Of a stretch of DNA of 64,000 nucleotides, positions 53,745 to 62,799 are shown in pieces. The notes below the pieces were generated by a model. It saw nothing but the letters and a program-made list of their open reading frames with translations. It made no database searches and was not told the DNA's origin. Source of the DNA: Dictyobacter vulcani. GTDB taxonomy: Bacteria > Chloroflexota > Ktedonobacteria > Ktedonobacterales > Ktedonobacteraceae. The stretch's first letter is position 1. Each line of letters starts with the position of its first letter. The stretch spans positions 558,001 through 622,000 of the forward strand of contig NZ_BKZW01000001.1 of the NCBI RefSeq assembly GCF_008974265.1, read 5' to 3'. Both the position numbers and the translations under genes were made by a program.

Positions 53745-54482
53745 TCAGGCGAACGCCTTAAACATAATTAACCCCATAATCCTGGGTTGTTTGATAGAAT
53801 AAACAAAGCGAGAGTAAAGGCGAGGGAACCAATGAAGTCTCTTGGGTAAGCAGTATTCAAAGCCTCCGCGAGGATCAAGGCAGATGAATTCGACTGCCCG
53901 GAACCCTGCGTGCTCAAGGGTATGACTAATGTCGCGTATGCTATTGAGGCGGTAAGTTGTGGGGAAGTGATAGGAGTCACGTGCCTGCTCCCCAATCAAG
54001 CGTCCCAGGAGCCAATTTTGAATGCCTAATGTCGCACTTATTTTCGTAGCCAAGCCAAAATAGTGCCACAAGTTAGGAGTGATACCAAACAGAGTGCCTC
54101 CCGGTTGTAGCAGAGATTTACATGCGGATAGGAAATCATGAGGATGAGCCACATGCTCCAGTACCATGCGTGTATAGAGGCAGTTAAAGCGAGCACTGTG
54201 ATTTTTGGCAAATTCCTCTATTGAAATTTGATGCCATTCATGCAGATATGGATTCTGTTCAATTTCGGCGTCAGGATCAACGCCAACCAAGTACCTGACG
54301 TGCGACTGGATAAGTGCCGTGTGACCTGTTAAGCCTTTGCCTGCACCCACATCTAACACTTCAGAATTGCTATCGCAGTATTGTGTAATCCACCTGAAGA
54401 ACTCGGTATGTGCATCTACGTCTGCAGGAAGAAAAGAGACCTGGGTTCGAATCATAACTCTATTGGCCAGGACCCCCGCCAT
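53745..54482 (-). CDS. Class I SAM-dependent methyltransferase
   Basis: Protein of 245 residues. The SAM-binding loop is SEVLDVGAGKGLTGHTALI near 38-56, followed by YLVGVDPDAEIEQNPYL, the acidic loop. YTRMVLEHVAHPHDFLSACKSLLQPGGTLFGITPNLWHYFG is the Methyltransf_11/23 core, and FICLDPRGGFEYCLPKRLHW ends it. The start is at 54482 or at an in-frame ATG at 54455. It lies at the outer edge of the polysaccharide locus, on the opposite strand to wecB, and may methylate a sugar, though an island-unrelated role is as likely. Confidence 0.8.
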   Translation of the reverse strand: MAGVLANRVMIRTQVSFLPADVDAHTEFFRWITQYCDSNSEVLDVGAGKGLTGHTALIQSHVRYLVGVDPDAEIEQNPYLHEWHQISIEEFAKNHSARFNCLYTRMVLEHVAHPHDFLSACKSLLQPGGTLFGITPNLWHYFGLATKISATLGIQNWLLGRLIGEQARDSYHFPTTYRLNSIRDISHTLEHAGFRAVEFICLDPRGGFEYCLPKRLHWFPRLYSRFVYSIKQPRIMGLIMFKAFA

Positions 54483-54879
54483 ATCTGCGAGGGATGATGG
54501 CCGCTCCTTTTTTAGGCTAGGGATGAGTGAAATATCTCAACCTTATAAACACACATGATAAATAACTGTTCTTGCTAAAATAATTCTAAAGCTTGGTCAT
54601 AAGATAAGTATATTGATGCATTGACTCTGGATAGCGACAAGTGCTTCGAGCTTCCCATACGCGAGTCTTCTCCTAGAGATAAGATAAGTGACAATTATAG
54701 CTTATTTTGTGCGTCGATGAAGAATTGGTGTGGAGAATATACTACTTTTTTTGCATTTTTGAGAAGTTAAAACTGCATTTATTTGTTTGAAAGGATAAAC
54801 ATGCAAGGTGATGCTTTGTTCTAAAAAGCGATAGATTATAGATCCACCACTGATAGCGTTTACCTGCAGCCAAGCTCTT
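54483..54879. other. Intergenic stretch, no gene seen
   Basis: About 400 AT-rich bases between the methyltransferase and the decayed HTH gene. Confidence 0.5.
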
Positions 54880-55150
54880 AAGCCTAAGCAAATCCCACAA
54901 TGCTCAACAAGATCAAAAAAGGTAGTACAGCAACAACTGGAATCAGATTTTCTATAAGCCCCAGTTGTTGAGGCGGTATCTGGCTAATGCACGACGTAAA
55001 TCAGCTTCACCAATCCGAACCATTTGTTCAATACTGACAACAGTTCTTCTGCTTCTTCCAATTCAGTTAGCCAACTCTGCCTGGGTAATCCTAATTTTCC
55101 CTTCTCGATACGCTCTAATGACCTGATCGTGATGAGATGCTTCTTGCATA
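54880..55150 (-). pseudogene. Decayed XRE-type helix-turn-helix gene
   Basis: Minus strand from 55150: MQEASHHDQVIRAYREGKI, then RITQAELAN, an in-frame TGA, then IGRSRRTVVSIEQMVRIGEAD and LRRALARYRLN. That order matches a Cro/C1-type helix-turn-helix with a stop inside it. In another frame LIENLIPVVAVLPFLILLSIVGFA gives a C-terminal membrane helix. It lies directly behind the integrase gene on the same strand, where excisionase or repressor genes often sit. Broken by one stop and probably one frameshift. Confidence 0.5.
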
Positions 55151-55247
55151 ATCTGTGTTTCCCTCTCACAATATGTACATTGTGACACACTCATATGCGT
55201 ATATGATTCCCATCAGTTTCTTACGCTTCCATAACTGAGAAGTACTA

Positions 55248-56348
55248 CTACACATTCTTTTCTTTTTTTGCATCTACTTTTCGCTTGCCAGGATTACGTA
55301 GTCGACTCTGAGCAAGAAAAGGCACATTGTCACCAGGGCTAAACTTGCGCTTTTGGGACTGAACATTCACATCGTTAAGATGCATGTAGTTTTTAACCGT
55401 GCTGATATCTTCATGGCCCAGCATCTCTTGTAAGCTGAAGATATCACCTCCCAGCATGAGATAGCGCACCGCAAAGGTATGCCGGAAAATATGAGGAGTA
55501 ATGCGGTGATCACCAATGTCAGCTCGCATACGTAGGCGTTTGAACAGCATTTGAATTCCATGCATAGTCAAAGCCTGGCCAGTCTCAGCGAGAAAGACAT
55601 GGCCGCTATCAATAATCCCTAACTGCTGCAGATCGTCAGAGTTGTACCGCCAGCGATCTATATAATAGAGGAGCATACGTAAAGCGTTACGGCCAAGGGC
55701 AACACGGCGCTCTTTCCGGCCTTTACCATAGACAATAATAGAACCATTCTGGCGATCAAAATTTGACAGGCGAAAATCACAAAGCTCATTGAGTCGTATA
55801 CCAGTATCCCAGAGCAACCATAATATCGCCTTATTACGGGCAGCGTTACGCTCTGCGGTCAAGCTCTTCTCCTGGGGAGGAGCACACGCATCTAACAATT
55901 GCTCAAATTCCTCAAACTCAATAATACGAATGAGCGGCTTTTCTAATTTGGGCAGTTTGACACGTTCCGTAAAATCTTCGCCAATATATCTCTCGCCATA
56001 CAGCCAGCGGCCAAAGGCATGTACCGATTGAGCGTACCAACGCCGGGTACGAGTTGCACGAACTTTTCCCCGAGGGCCCACTTCTTTTTCCAGAAAGACG
56101 AGCCAGGCGCGAAAGTGATATGTCTCCAGTTGGTCTATGATAGTTACATCCTGCTCTTGCTCCAGGTAATTTAAGAAGTGGCTCAGCGCGATAGTATGCC
56201 AGCGCAGAGTTTGAGGGCTATGGTTTTGGCTTTGATGATCGAGGATGAAATCTTCTACCGCGATCTTGATCGTTTTAACGCGGCGAGATGATGAAGATGT
56301 TGTGTTCCTTGTTGTTTTCGTGGATTTATCAGTTTTTCGAGCAGCCAT
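55248..56348 (-). CDS. Tyrosine recombinase/integrase (XerC/D-like)
   Basis: Complete integrase of 366 residues. A Ser/Thr/Lys-rich start is followed by the SAM-like core-binding domain (IAVEDFILDHQSQNHSPQTLRWH, about 30-110). The catalytic residues are Arg185 in TGIRLNELC, Lys209 in GKGRKERR, His286 and Arg289 in PHIFRHTFA, His312 in LGHEDIS and Tyr321 in NYMHL. The ATG at 56348 follows AAAGGAAA. It is a close paralogue of the partial gene at 1-561. It is next to the 3' end of a tRNA gene, the usual place of an island integrase. Confidence 0.93.
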   Translation of the reverse strand: MAARKTDKSTKTTRNTTSSSSRRVKTIKIAVEDFILDHQSQNHSPQTLRWHTIALSHFLNYLEQEQDVTIIDQLETYHFRAWLVFLEKEVGPRGKVRATRTRRWYAQSVHAFGRWLYGERYIGEDFTERVKLPKLEKPLIRIIEFEEFEQLLDACAPPQEKSLTAERNAARNKAILWLLWDTGIRLNELCDFRLSNFDRQNGSIIVYGKGRKERRVALGRNALRMLLYYIDRWRYNSDDLQQLGIIDSGHVFLAETGQALTMHGIQMLFKRLRMRADIGDHRITPHIFRHTFAVRYLMLGGDIFSLQEMLGHEDISTVKNYMHLNDVNVQSQKRKFSPGDNVPFLAQSRLRNPGKRKVDAKKEKNV

Positions 56349-56511
56349 CAGGAAACTTTCCTTTCCATGGCACACTCACAAGTAACTGATTGTTCATATG
56401 TTTTTGAGCTGATTGGTCATTCAAAGCTTTTTCAACCAATTCCCGCCAAAAAACAGAAACAGCCAGACTGGCGTGAGAGCGCCTGAGAACTGGCTTCCTG
56501 AGCAATAAGGG

Positions 56512-56584
56512 TGGGCCCAGCTGGATTCGAACCAGCGACCAATCAGTTATGAGCCGACTGCTCTAACCGCTGAGCTATGGGCCC
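56512..56584 (-). tRNA. tRNA with CAU anticodon (Met or Ile2)
   Basis: The minus strand folds as a tRNA of 73 bases. The acceptor GGGCCCA pairs with TGGGCCC followed by A. The D-stem is GCTC/GAGC, the anticodon loop CTCATAA, the T-loop TTCGAAT with stem GCTGG/CCAGC. CCA is not encoded. G1-C72 pairing argues against an initiator tRNA. Elongator Met and lysidine-modified Ile cannot be told apart by eye. Confidence 0.93.
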
Positions 56585-57245
56585 TTGCGCAATATAGTGT
56601 AACACACCTTCCGCCGTTTGTGAAGAGGCTTTATGGTGAATTTTTCGCAGGTATGTATTTTCAATTTTCATCGTTAAAAGATGCTATTCCATTTTTTTGA
56701 TAGTTTCATTCGAATAAACCTATCAAAAAAAGTCTCCTTATAGCCCATTATTCTCATGTGATTCTTTATCACAAAAAGCTATATCTCAGCTTCATAATAA
56801 GCGCAAGTTACAGAGGATTGTCCATTTCCTGCAGATGCAAAGCGTGTTCGCAACTACTCAGGAACATGGATAGTTGTACATGACAGAATTTTTATCGCTT
56901 TTCACGCACACTCATCAATAGCGTGTGCTATAATATCAGTAGCTAAGTGCTATGTTCAACCCTACAAAAGTCGATAGGAACGGACAGTTAGATTGAGGAT
57001 GTATTTGCTCAGTCAGTTAGAAACGAGTTCGGTATTATGCACTTACTGATACTCATTGTTCAGAGCTGGCTGATATGTGGTAGAAGAATATGTTTTCACA
57101 GAATGGGTATCCCTCTTATTCTTGTAAAGGGATATACAGATGTTCCTGTGAATAAAATCCCCATCCTAAGGCACAGCCCGACTTTGTATATACCGCGCTA
57201 TGCTCTAACGAGTGGCGCGGTCAACATTTTTCCAGGGGGCATTCA
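56585..57245. other. Leader of the korAB operon, no gene seen
   Basis: About 660 bases between the tRNA and the oxidoreductase. It should hold the korAB promoter; none was pinned down. Short frames here lack ribosome sites. Confidence 0.5.
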
Positions 57246-59030
57246 ATGGAGAATGAAGTAACGATCCGTATTGGCGGTGAGTCCGGTGAGGGCACCATCT
57301 CAGGTGGTGACATTCTCGCCCTGGCATCCGCCCGCTGGGGGTATCATGTCTATACCTTCAGAACCTTTCCAGCCGAAATTCTCGGCGGCCCTTGTATGTT
57401 TCAGGTTCGTATTAGCGATCACCCGGTCAAGTCAATGGGCGATTACGCTGATGTGCTGATCTGCTTAAATAAAGAAGCATATGATCGCAACATTGGTGAG
57501 CTACGTCATGGTGGCGTACTGATCTATGATCCCTCAGATTTTACTCCTGACCAGAGTGATTGCATCACGTATGCGGTTCCTTTTAATGAGATTGCGCGCA
57601 AAGAAGTTCAGCTTTTCCAGACTAAAAATATGGTGATGCTGGGAGCAATCTGCGGACTCTTTGGACCTCCATTAGAAGCAATCATCCAGGTAGTGCAATC
57701 CAAACTTTCTCGCTCACGTAAAGCCAATGCCACATTAATGGAAAAGAACTTGCTGGCACTCGATGTAGCGAAGAAATATGTCACCGAAAAAATCACGAAG
57801 AGTGATCCATACTTGCTTGGTCCTGTAGAAAAAGCCGATCGAGTGGTACTCAATGGGAATCAAGCGATCGTTGCCGGTGCTCTGGCTGCGCAGTGCCGCT
57901 ACTTTTCGGGCTACCCGATTACGCCAGCTAGCGACATCATGGAAGGTATGGCAAAAGAGCTCCCTCAAGTAGGTGGAACCTTTTTACAGGCGGAGGATGA
58001 AATCGCTGCTCTGGCTTCTGTTCTTGGCGCATCTTATGGCGGTATGCGAGCGATGACGGCCACATCTGGCCCCGGATTCTCGCTGATGACCGAGTTGATT
58101 GGTCTCAGTTCGATGGCGGAATTGCCTGTGGTCATTGTTGATGCTCAACGTGCTGGCCCAAGCACAGGTATGCCAACAAAAATGGAACAGTCGGATCTTA
58201 GCTTTGCGCTCTATGCGGGCCATGGCGATACCCCACGTATCGTGATCGCCCCATCAAGTGTAGCTAATTGCTATGACCTCATTATTCAGGCTTTCGAGAT
58301 GGCTGAACGCTATCAGATGCCCGTACTCTTCCTGACTGACCAGTCATTGACGGCCCGCGTGGAGAGTGTTGATCGTCACATATTCAAGACACCTGAACTC
58401 CACGAACGGCTACAATACAATACAAATGGTAGTAGCAGCAATGGACATCATGGCAGCTATGCGCATGAGCAGATGCTGGTAGGGGCCGGGACAGGAGCGC
58501 ATGACTATGCACGTTATGCCAATACCACAACTGGTATTTCACCTATGAGTACTCCTGGTACTGGTTCACCGGCCTATGTAGCCACTGGACTCGAACATGA
58601 CGAGGCGGGTCATCCAGATTATGAGCCTGAAGATCATATCGCGATGATGGAGAAACGCTTCCGTAAACTGGCCACAGCGGCAGAAGAGATGCCGCAACCA
58701 GAACGCTATGGTGACGCTGATGCCACCATTGGAGTCATTGGCTGGGGCTCAACAGAAGGGACGATTCAGGAAGCGGTTGACCGTGCACGGGCACAAGGGT
58801 ACAAAGTCGCAGCCCTCCATCCAAAAGTTCTCTCACCTCTTCCCGATAAAGCGATCCAGGAATTTATTAACTCCGTAGACAAAGTTATTGTGCCTGAGAA
58901 TAATTATTCAGGCCAGTTAGCGAATTTATTAGGGGCCAAATATGGACTAAAGGCCATCCGTGTCAATAAATTCGGAGGAATTCCTTTCACGGCCAGCGAG
59001 ATCCTACGGGCAATTGAGGAGGTTCGTTAA
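57246..59030 (+). CDS. korA: 2-oxoacid:ferredoxin oxidoreductase, fused gamma-alpha subunit
   Basis: Protein of 594 residues combining the gamma domain (1-190, IRIGGESGEGTISGGDILALA, then ILGGPCMFQVRIS) and the alpha domain (from about 200: NQAIVAGALAAQCRYFSGYPITPASDIME, then LQAEDEIAALASVLGASYGG and TATSGPGFSLMTELIGL). Residues 380-460 form a Gly/Ser/His-rich insert. The C-terminal part (IGVIGWGSTEGTIQEAV) is the transketolase-C-like domain. The enzyme oxidises a 2-oxoacid, likely 2-oxoglutarate, to acyl-CoA with ferredoxin as acceptor. GGGG stands before the ATG and the beta gene begins two bases after the stop. Confidence 0.93.
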   Translation: MENEVTIRIGGESGEGTISGGDILALASARWGYHVYTFRTFPAEILGGPCMFQVRISDHPVKSMGDYADVLICLNKEAYDRNIGELRHGGVLIYDPSDFTPDQSDCITYAVPFNEIARKEVQLFQTKNMVMLGAICGLFGPPLEAIIQVVQSKLSRSRKANATLMEKNLLALDVAKKYVTEKITKSDPYLLGPVEKADRVVLNGNQAIVAGALAAQCRYFSGYPITPASDIMEGMAKELPQVGGTFLQAEDEIAALASVLGASYGGMRAMTATSGPGFSLMTELIGLSSMAELPVVIVDAQRAGPSTGMPTKMEQSDLSFALYAGHGDTPRIVIAPSSVANCYDLIIQAFEMAERYQMPVLFLTDQSLTARVESVDRHIFKTPELHERLQYNTNGSSSNGHHGSYAHEQMLVGAGTGAHDYARYANTTTGISPMSTPGTGSPAYVATGLEHDEAGHPDYEPEDHIAMMEKRFRKLATAAEEMPQPERYGDADATIGVIGWGSTEGTIQEAVDRARAQGYKVAALHPKVLSPLPDKAIQEFINSVDKVIVPENNYSGQLANLLGAKYGLKAIRVNKFGGIPFTASEILRAIEEVR

Positions 59031-59032
59031 TC

Positions 59033-59878
59033 ATGACGCAAACAATTATTAATCCAACGCCAAAGGACTATAAAAGCGAAGTAAAACCTACCTGGTGCCC
59101 AGGCTGTGGTGACTTCGGAGTACTCAATGCTACCTTTCGAGGTCTGGCAGAACTAAAATTGCCTACGGATCAAACGGTAGTTGTCTCTGGTATCGGTTGT
59201 TCGAGTCGTTTTCCACACTTTATGAAAACCTTTGGTTTCCATAGCGTGCATGGTCGTGCATTGCCAGTCGCTCAGGGTCTGAAGATGGCACGTCCGGACT
59301 TGAATGTGATCACAGTTGGTGGAGATGGTGACTTCTTTAGCATTGGTGCCGGCCATCTGGTCCATGCAGCTCTGCGCAATATTGATATCACTGTAGTGGT
59401 TATGGACAATGAGATTTATGGCCTGACCAAGGGGCAAACCTCTCCTACCTCGCCACAGGGACATGTTACCAAGTCTACGCCATATGGATTGCTGGCCTCG
59501 CAGTTTAATCCAATCGCGACCGCGCTCTCGCTTAATGTCAGCTTTGTAGCACGTGGATATTCAGCAAAACCAAAGGAACTGGCAGCATTAATCCAGCAAG
59601 GGGTTCAGCATAAAGGATTTTCCTTTATTCATGCACTCAGCCCGTGTCCAACCTTCTACCATACGTTTGACGCCTGGGATGCCGCTGTCACGCCCATTGA
59701 AGCTGAACATGATACCCATGATAAAGCAAAAGCGATTGCATTGGCACTGGAGACAGAACGCCAGTATACTGGCATCTTCTTTAAAGAAGAGCGCACAACT
59801 ATGGATCAGGCTGCCCATCAGCAAGTACAGCAATCCCGTCCATTTGATATTGAACAATATATGAAACGCTATGCATAA
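59033..59878 (+). CDS. korB: 2-oxoacid:ferredoxin oxidoreductase, beta subunit
   Basis: Thiamine-diphosphate subunit of 281 residues. VKPTWCPGCGDFGVLNA carries the first Cys pair near 24, VVSGIGCSSRFPHFM the next Cys. VGGDGDFFSIGAGHLVHAAL and VVMDNEIYGLTKGQTSPTS make up the TPP/Mg site. LSPCPTFY holds the last conserved Cys. These Cys positions fit one Fe-S cluster. It pairs with the subunit encoded directly upstream and is co-transcribed with it; a terminator hairpin follows. The LTKGQTSPTS wording is usual for 2-oxoglutarate-type enzymes. Confidence 0.94.
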   Translation: MTQTIINPTPKDYKSEVKPTWCPGCGDFGVLNATFRGLAELKLPTDQTVVVSGIGCSSRFPHFMKTFGFHSVHGRALPVAQGLKMARPDLNVITVGGDGDFFSIGAGHLVHAALRNIDITVVVMDNEIYGLTKGQTSPTSPQGHVTKSTPYGLLASQFNPIATALSLNVSFVARGYSAKPKELAALIQQGVQHKGFSFIHALSPCPTFYHTFDAWDAAVTPIEAEHDTHDKAKAIALALETERQYTGIFFKEERTTMDQAAHQQVQQSRPFDIEQYMKRYA

Positions 59879-59916
59879 GTTGTAGACAACTATACGCTAT
59901 TAACAGCATGATAAAG

Positions 59917-59943
59917 AGGGACTGGTGTGCTTCGCCAGTCCCT
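59917..59943 (+). terminator. Terminator hairpin after korB
   Basis: The stem AGGGACTGG (59917-59925) pairs perfectly with CCAGTCCCT (59935-59943) around a 9-base loop containing TTCG, followed by a short T-rich run. It lies 39 bases after the korB stop. Confidence 0.85.
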
Positions 59944-59996
59944 TCTGCATGTGAGTCATATTATCGTACCCACACACAGATTACATGTGGACGTAT

Positions 59997-60222
59997 CTAC
60001 TGCTGCTGCTGGCTTACTTGTGTGAGCATTGAGGCGCTGAGCGCATTAGCGACTCCCTGGGTGAATAACTCACCGCAAGGGCGGCAAAAAAACACCGCTT
60101 TCATTGTGATAGCTGCCACCAATAGCTGTGAGTTGACGTTCAGCGGGTTTACCGCACCACTCACAAACACTACCTCGAGGGGCAAAATCTACCGAGACGG
60201 GTCGCTGAAATTCATTGGACAT
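59997..60222 (-). pseudogene. Small zinc-ribbon protein, frameshift at a homopolymer
   Basis: The minus strand begins at ATG 60222 after GGAGGAGG: MSNEFQRPVSVDFAPRG, then CEWCGKPAERQLTAIGG. At a run of seven A (60086-60092 on the plus strand) the frame changes. The second half, CRPCGELFTQGVANALSASM, ends at the stop 59997-59999. One base less in the run would give one protein of about 74 residues with two CxxC pairs, a zinc ribbon. It may be a true mutation, a sequencing error, or slippage. The function is unknown. Confidence 0.65.
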
Positions 60223-60485
60223 TAGGAGCCTCCTCCACTGTGCTGATCAGTGTTACTGTTCATAATATGGTAAAGACAAACAGCACACAAAAAGGGGGAC
60301 TATCGTATCCAGTGGTGAGCACACGTCGTTGAATACAGCCACAATGATACGCATATCCACTGCATCTTTGCCCGTGAGCTTCTTTGCTCTCTCTCAACTC
60401 CACCAGGGGTAGGAAAACGAGGGAGCTGAGTAAGATATACTATACCATAAATTGGTACAACTTACCAGTGCTTGACATAATAAAG

Positions 60486-61820
60486 CAGGGCTTTCCAATT
60501 CTCCTAGAGGAGGTGAAAAAAAAGAGATTTCCTTGTAGAATACAAAAAACTTCAAAACCACAAAGGAAATCTCATATGGATTATACTACCTTGGCGGTCA
60601 AGAGAGCATCCGTGACGAATGAAGAAAGCCTTCCGTTGCTCTCACTGTACGAAGCGTTCCAAGCCCTCCCAGACCCACGACGTGCTCAAGGAAGACGCTA
60701 CGAACTCGCCTTGATCCTGTGTTTGTTGGTGCTGGCCAAATTGGCCGGGCAAAAGAGTTTGTGTGGAGCGACCGAATGGCTGCGTCATCGCAAGGTCACC
60801 CTTGCTGAGCGCTTTGGGTTACGCCGAAGCAGTCTGCCCTGTCAGATGACCTATTGCCATGTCTTAGCAGCCATTGACGCCAAGCGCCTTGACGAGATCC
60901 TGTCGGCATTTTTCCAGCGTTGGGAGGCTCAAACCCGATGTGGAGAGGAACCCAGTCGCTTGCTCACGCCCGAAGGCCACGCTGATCATCGGCACCTGGC
61001 AATTGATGGCAAAGCGCTTCGGGCCACGAGCAAACAAGCTCATCCGATCCATCAACTCAGTTGTTATGAGGTGAGTACTGGCAGAGTTCTCTGGCATTGC
61101 GATGTGCGAGAAAAGCACAATGAAATCAGTGATCTCAAGCCACTATTGACCACCGAGACCGTGAAAGGACGTATTCTGAGCCTGGATGCTTTGCATACCC
61201 AACGAGCGTTTTGTGCGCAGACCAAGCGGCTTGAAGGGGACTATCTCCTCATTGCCAAAGACAATCAGCCAACGCTGAAAGAAGATATTGCTGATCTCTT
61301 CGAGGATCCTACTCCTGACCGTCGACGCTGGCAGGAAGCCGAAACGTGGGACAAAGGCCATGGGCGGCTGGAACATCGTCAGATTGTGTGCAGCCCAGAC
61401 TTGAACGACTGGTTTGCCAAAGAGTGGCAAGGAATTGAGCAGGTCTTTCGCATCGAACGCACGACACGCTTTCTCAAAACAGGAGAGAGCCGCCATGAAG
61501 TCGTCTATGGGTTGAGTAGCCTTTCCTTACAAAAAGCGCCAGCCTCACAAATTTTAGCATTGATAAGAGAGCATTGGGCCATTGAAAATCGCTTACATTG
61601 GCGTCGCGACGTGACACTGGGAGAAGATGCATGCCAAACCCGAACGGGCCTTGTTCCCAGTCGCCTTGCTCAACTGAACAGTACCGTCTTAAGTTTGATG
61701 GATCGTGTCGGCGTGCGCAATGTTGCCCGACAGATGCGCTATTTCGATGCATCATATGACAAGGCTCTTGATCTCTTGCTTACTGGCTACTGTTCCGTTT
61801 TCTAGAATTGGAAAGCCCTG
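60486..61820 (+). mobile_element. ISAs1-family element, complete
   Basis: Perfect 17-bp inverted repeats CAGGGCTTTCCAATTCT (60486-60502) and its complement (61804-61820) enclose 1335 bp. The 10-bp sequence CATAATAAAG flanks both sides (60476-60485 and 61821-61830). Confidence 0.93.
60576..61805 (+). CDS. ISAs1-family transposase
   Basis: DDE transposase of 409 residues. The N-terminal domain has FQALPDPRRAQGRRYELALILCL. HRHLAIDGKALRATSK holds the first catalytic Asp, ILSLDALHTQRAFC the second, and LIREHWAIENRLHWRRDVTLGED the Glu of the ISAs1 pattern. It ends MRYFDASYDKALDLL, also usual. The ATG at 60576 has AAAGGAAA before it; an in-frame codon at 60384 lies outside the element and is rejected. 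The frame is complete and the ends perfect, so the element could be active. Confidence 0.95.
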   Translation: MDYTTLAVKRASVTNEESLPLLSLYEAFQALPDPRRAQGRRYELALILCLLVLAKLAGQKSLCGATEWLRHRKVTLAERFGLRRSSLPCQMTYCHVLAAIDAKRLDEILSAFFQRWEAQTRCGEEPSRLLTPEGHADHRHLAIDGKALRATSKQAHPIHQLSCYEVSTGRVLWHCDVREKHNEISDLKPLLTTETVKGRILSLDALHTQRAFCAQTKRLEGDYLLIAKDNQPTLKEDIADLFEDPTPDRRRWQEAETWDKGHGRLEHRQIVCSPDLNDWFAKEWQGIEQVFRIERTTRFLKTGESRHEVVYGLSSLSLQKAPASQILALIREHWAIENRLHWRRDVTLGEDACQTRTGLVPSRLAQLNSTVLSLMDRVGVRNVARQMRYFDASYDKALDLLLTGYCSVF

Positions 61821-61892
61821 CATAATAAAGCTACAAAGCCATATTGAAAAACAAGTACAACCAACCACCTGTGTGTACCCAGAACCAGTCCT

Positions 61893-62201
61893 TTATTGCT
61901 CCGCGGTCAATTCAGGACCCTGATTTTCTACATCCATTGTTCCTTTTTCCTCAGGAACTCCAGCTGTGTTTGTTCTCATCACGGCCAGTTGTTTCTTTGT
62001 TGTCAGATAGGCACCCCATAACCAGCCAATCAAACCAAGCCCCAGAGTAATAGCCAGCCAGATTAACGACACTGTTTTAAACGGGACATTAAAGCCCGCA
62101 GCCAATATACCTGCCGCAATAATGCCGATGGTCAGGCCAAGCGTAACGCCAATCAGACAACCAGGATGGGCGAGGTTGCGCCCTTCTAATCGATTCATCA
62201 T
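61893..62201 (-). CDS. Small two-helix membrane protein
   Basis: Protein of 102 residues. Helices lie at about 15-37 (LIGVTLGLTIGIIAAGILAAGF) and 45-66 (LIWLAITLGLGLIGWLWGAYL). The hydrophilic tail is acidic (GVPEEKGTMDVENQGPEL) and should be cytoplasmic or outside. The start is one of two adjacent ATGs. It lies just beyond the ISAs1 element, on the opposite strand. I do not recognise a family and infer no function. Confidence 0.7.
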   Translation of the reverse strand: MMNRLEGRNLAHPGCLIGVTLGLTIGIIAAGILAAGFNVPFKTVSLIWLAITLGLGLIGWLWGAYLTTKKQLAVMRTNTAGVPEEKGTMDVENQGPELTAEQ

Positions 62202-62462
62202 GATAAAAAAATATACCTTTATGAAAATTTGTTTGCACTAGGATAATAGCGCGAGGACTCAATGTGAGTCAAGGGATTTTCTATTCAGAGTTTTTGCTGT
62301 GCTTACAAAAAGAATTGATAACTGCCTGCAAAAAGAGTCTAACACAATATGGGGGTGTAGTTATTCGAGAAGCGTTTACTACAAATCCAGTTGGATCATA
62401 AAGAAGATTTCGCTTCACGAACAGGCGAAATCAAACGTTTCAATTTCGAAAGGATAATATTC

Positions 62463-62636
62463 ATGGCTTACGTGGCACCAGAAACAGTGACACCCAAAAT
62501 CGAAATTGTAGATCAACCTGAAGAGCAGGCAGCGGAAAACAAACGTACATTTCGCTTCTCACTGCCAATTATGCTAGGCGTCACCTTGCTAGCTATCTTT
62601 TTTCTATTTCAGCGTCGCTCTCGCGCCAAAAAATAG
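62463..62636 (+). CDS. Small single-helix membrane protein
   Basis: Protein of 57 residues starting MAYVAPETVTPKIE at 62463, chosen because GAAAGGA precedes it; an in-frame ATG at 62391 has no ribosome site. One helix (LPIMLGVTLLAIFFLF, about 34-49) is followed by a basic end QRRSRAKK, so the C-terminus stays inside. The first half is acidic. No family recognised. A strong hairpin follows 12 bases after the stop. Confidence 0.65.
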   Translation: MAYVAPETVTPKIEIVDQPEEQAAENKRTFRFSLPIMLGVTLLAIFFLFQRRSRAKK

Positions 62637-62647
62637 TATACGCAACC

Positions 62648-62691
62648 ACGAAGACCTGGCAGTTACTCGGCTTCAACTGGTAGGTCTTCGT
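62648..62691. terminator. Long hairpin, probable bidirectional terminator
   Basis: ACGAAGACCT (62648-62657) pairs with AGGTCTTCGT (62682-62691). An inner stem CAGTT/AACTG extends it. It lies between the small membrane protein gene and the convergent P450 gene. There is no strong T-run. Confidence 0.65.
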
Positions 62692-62799
62692 AATTGATGG
62701 ATTTTTTCTGCGGAACAACTACGACAAGATGAGACTAACAGTAGCTTAATCCAGCATATAACGTAGCACCAGCATATCCTCTTTTGACAATGCATGTAG

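Noticed and set aside
56512..56584. A second copy of the tRNA 3' end as an att site within the window
   Set aside because: I looked for the TTCGAATCCAGC core elsewhere in both orientations and did not find it, so no att pair is reported.
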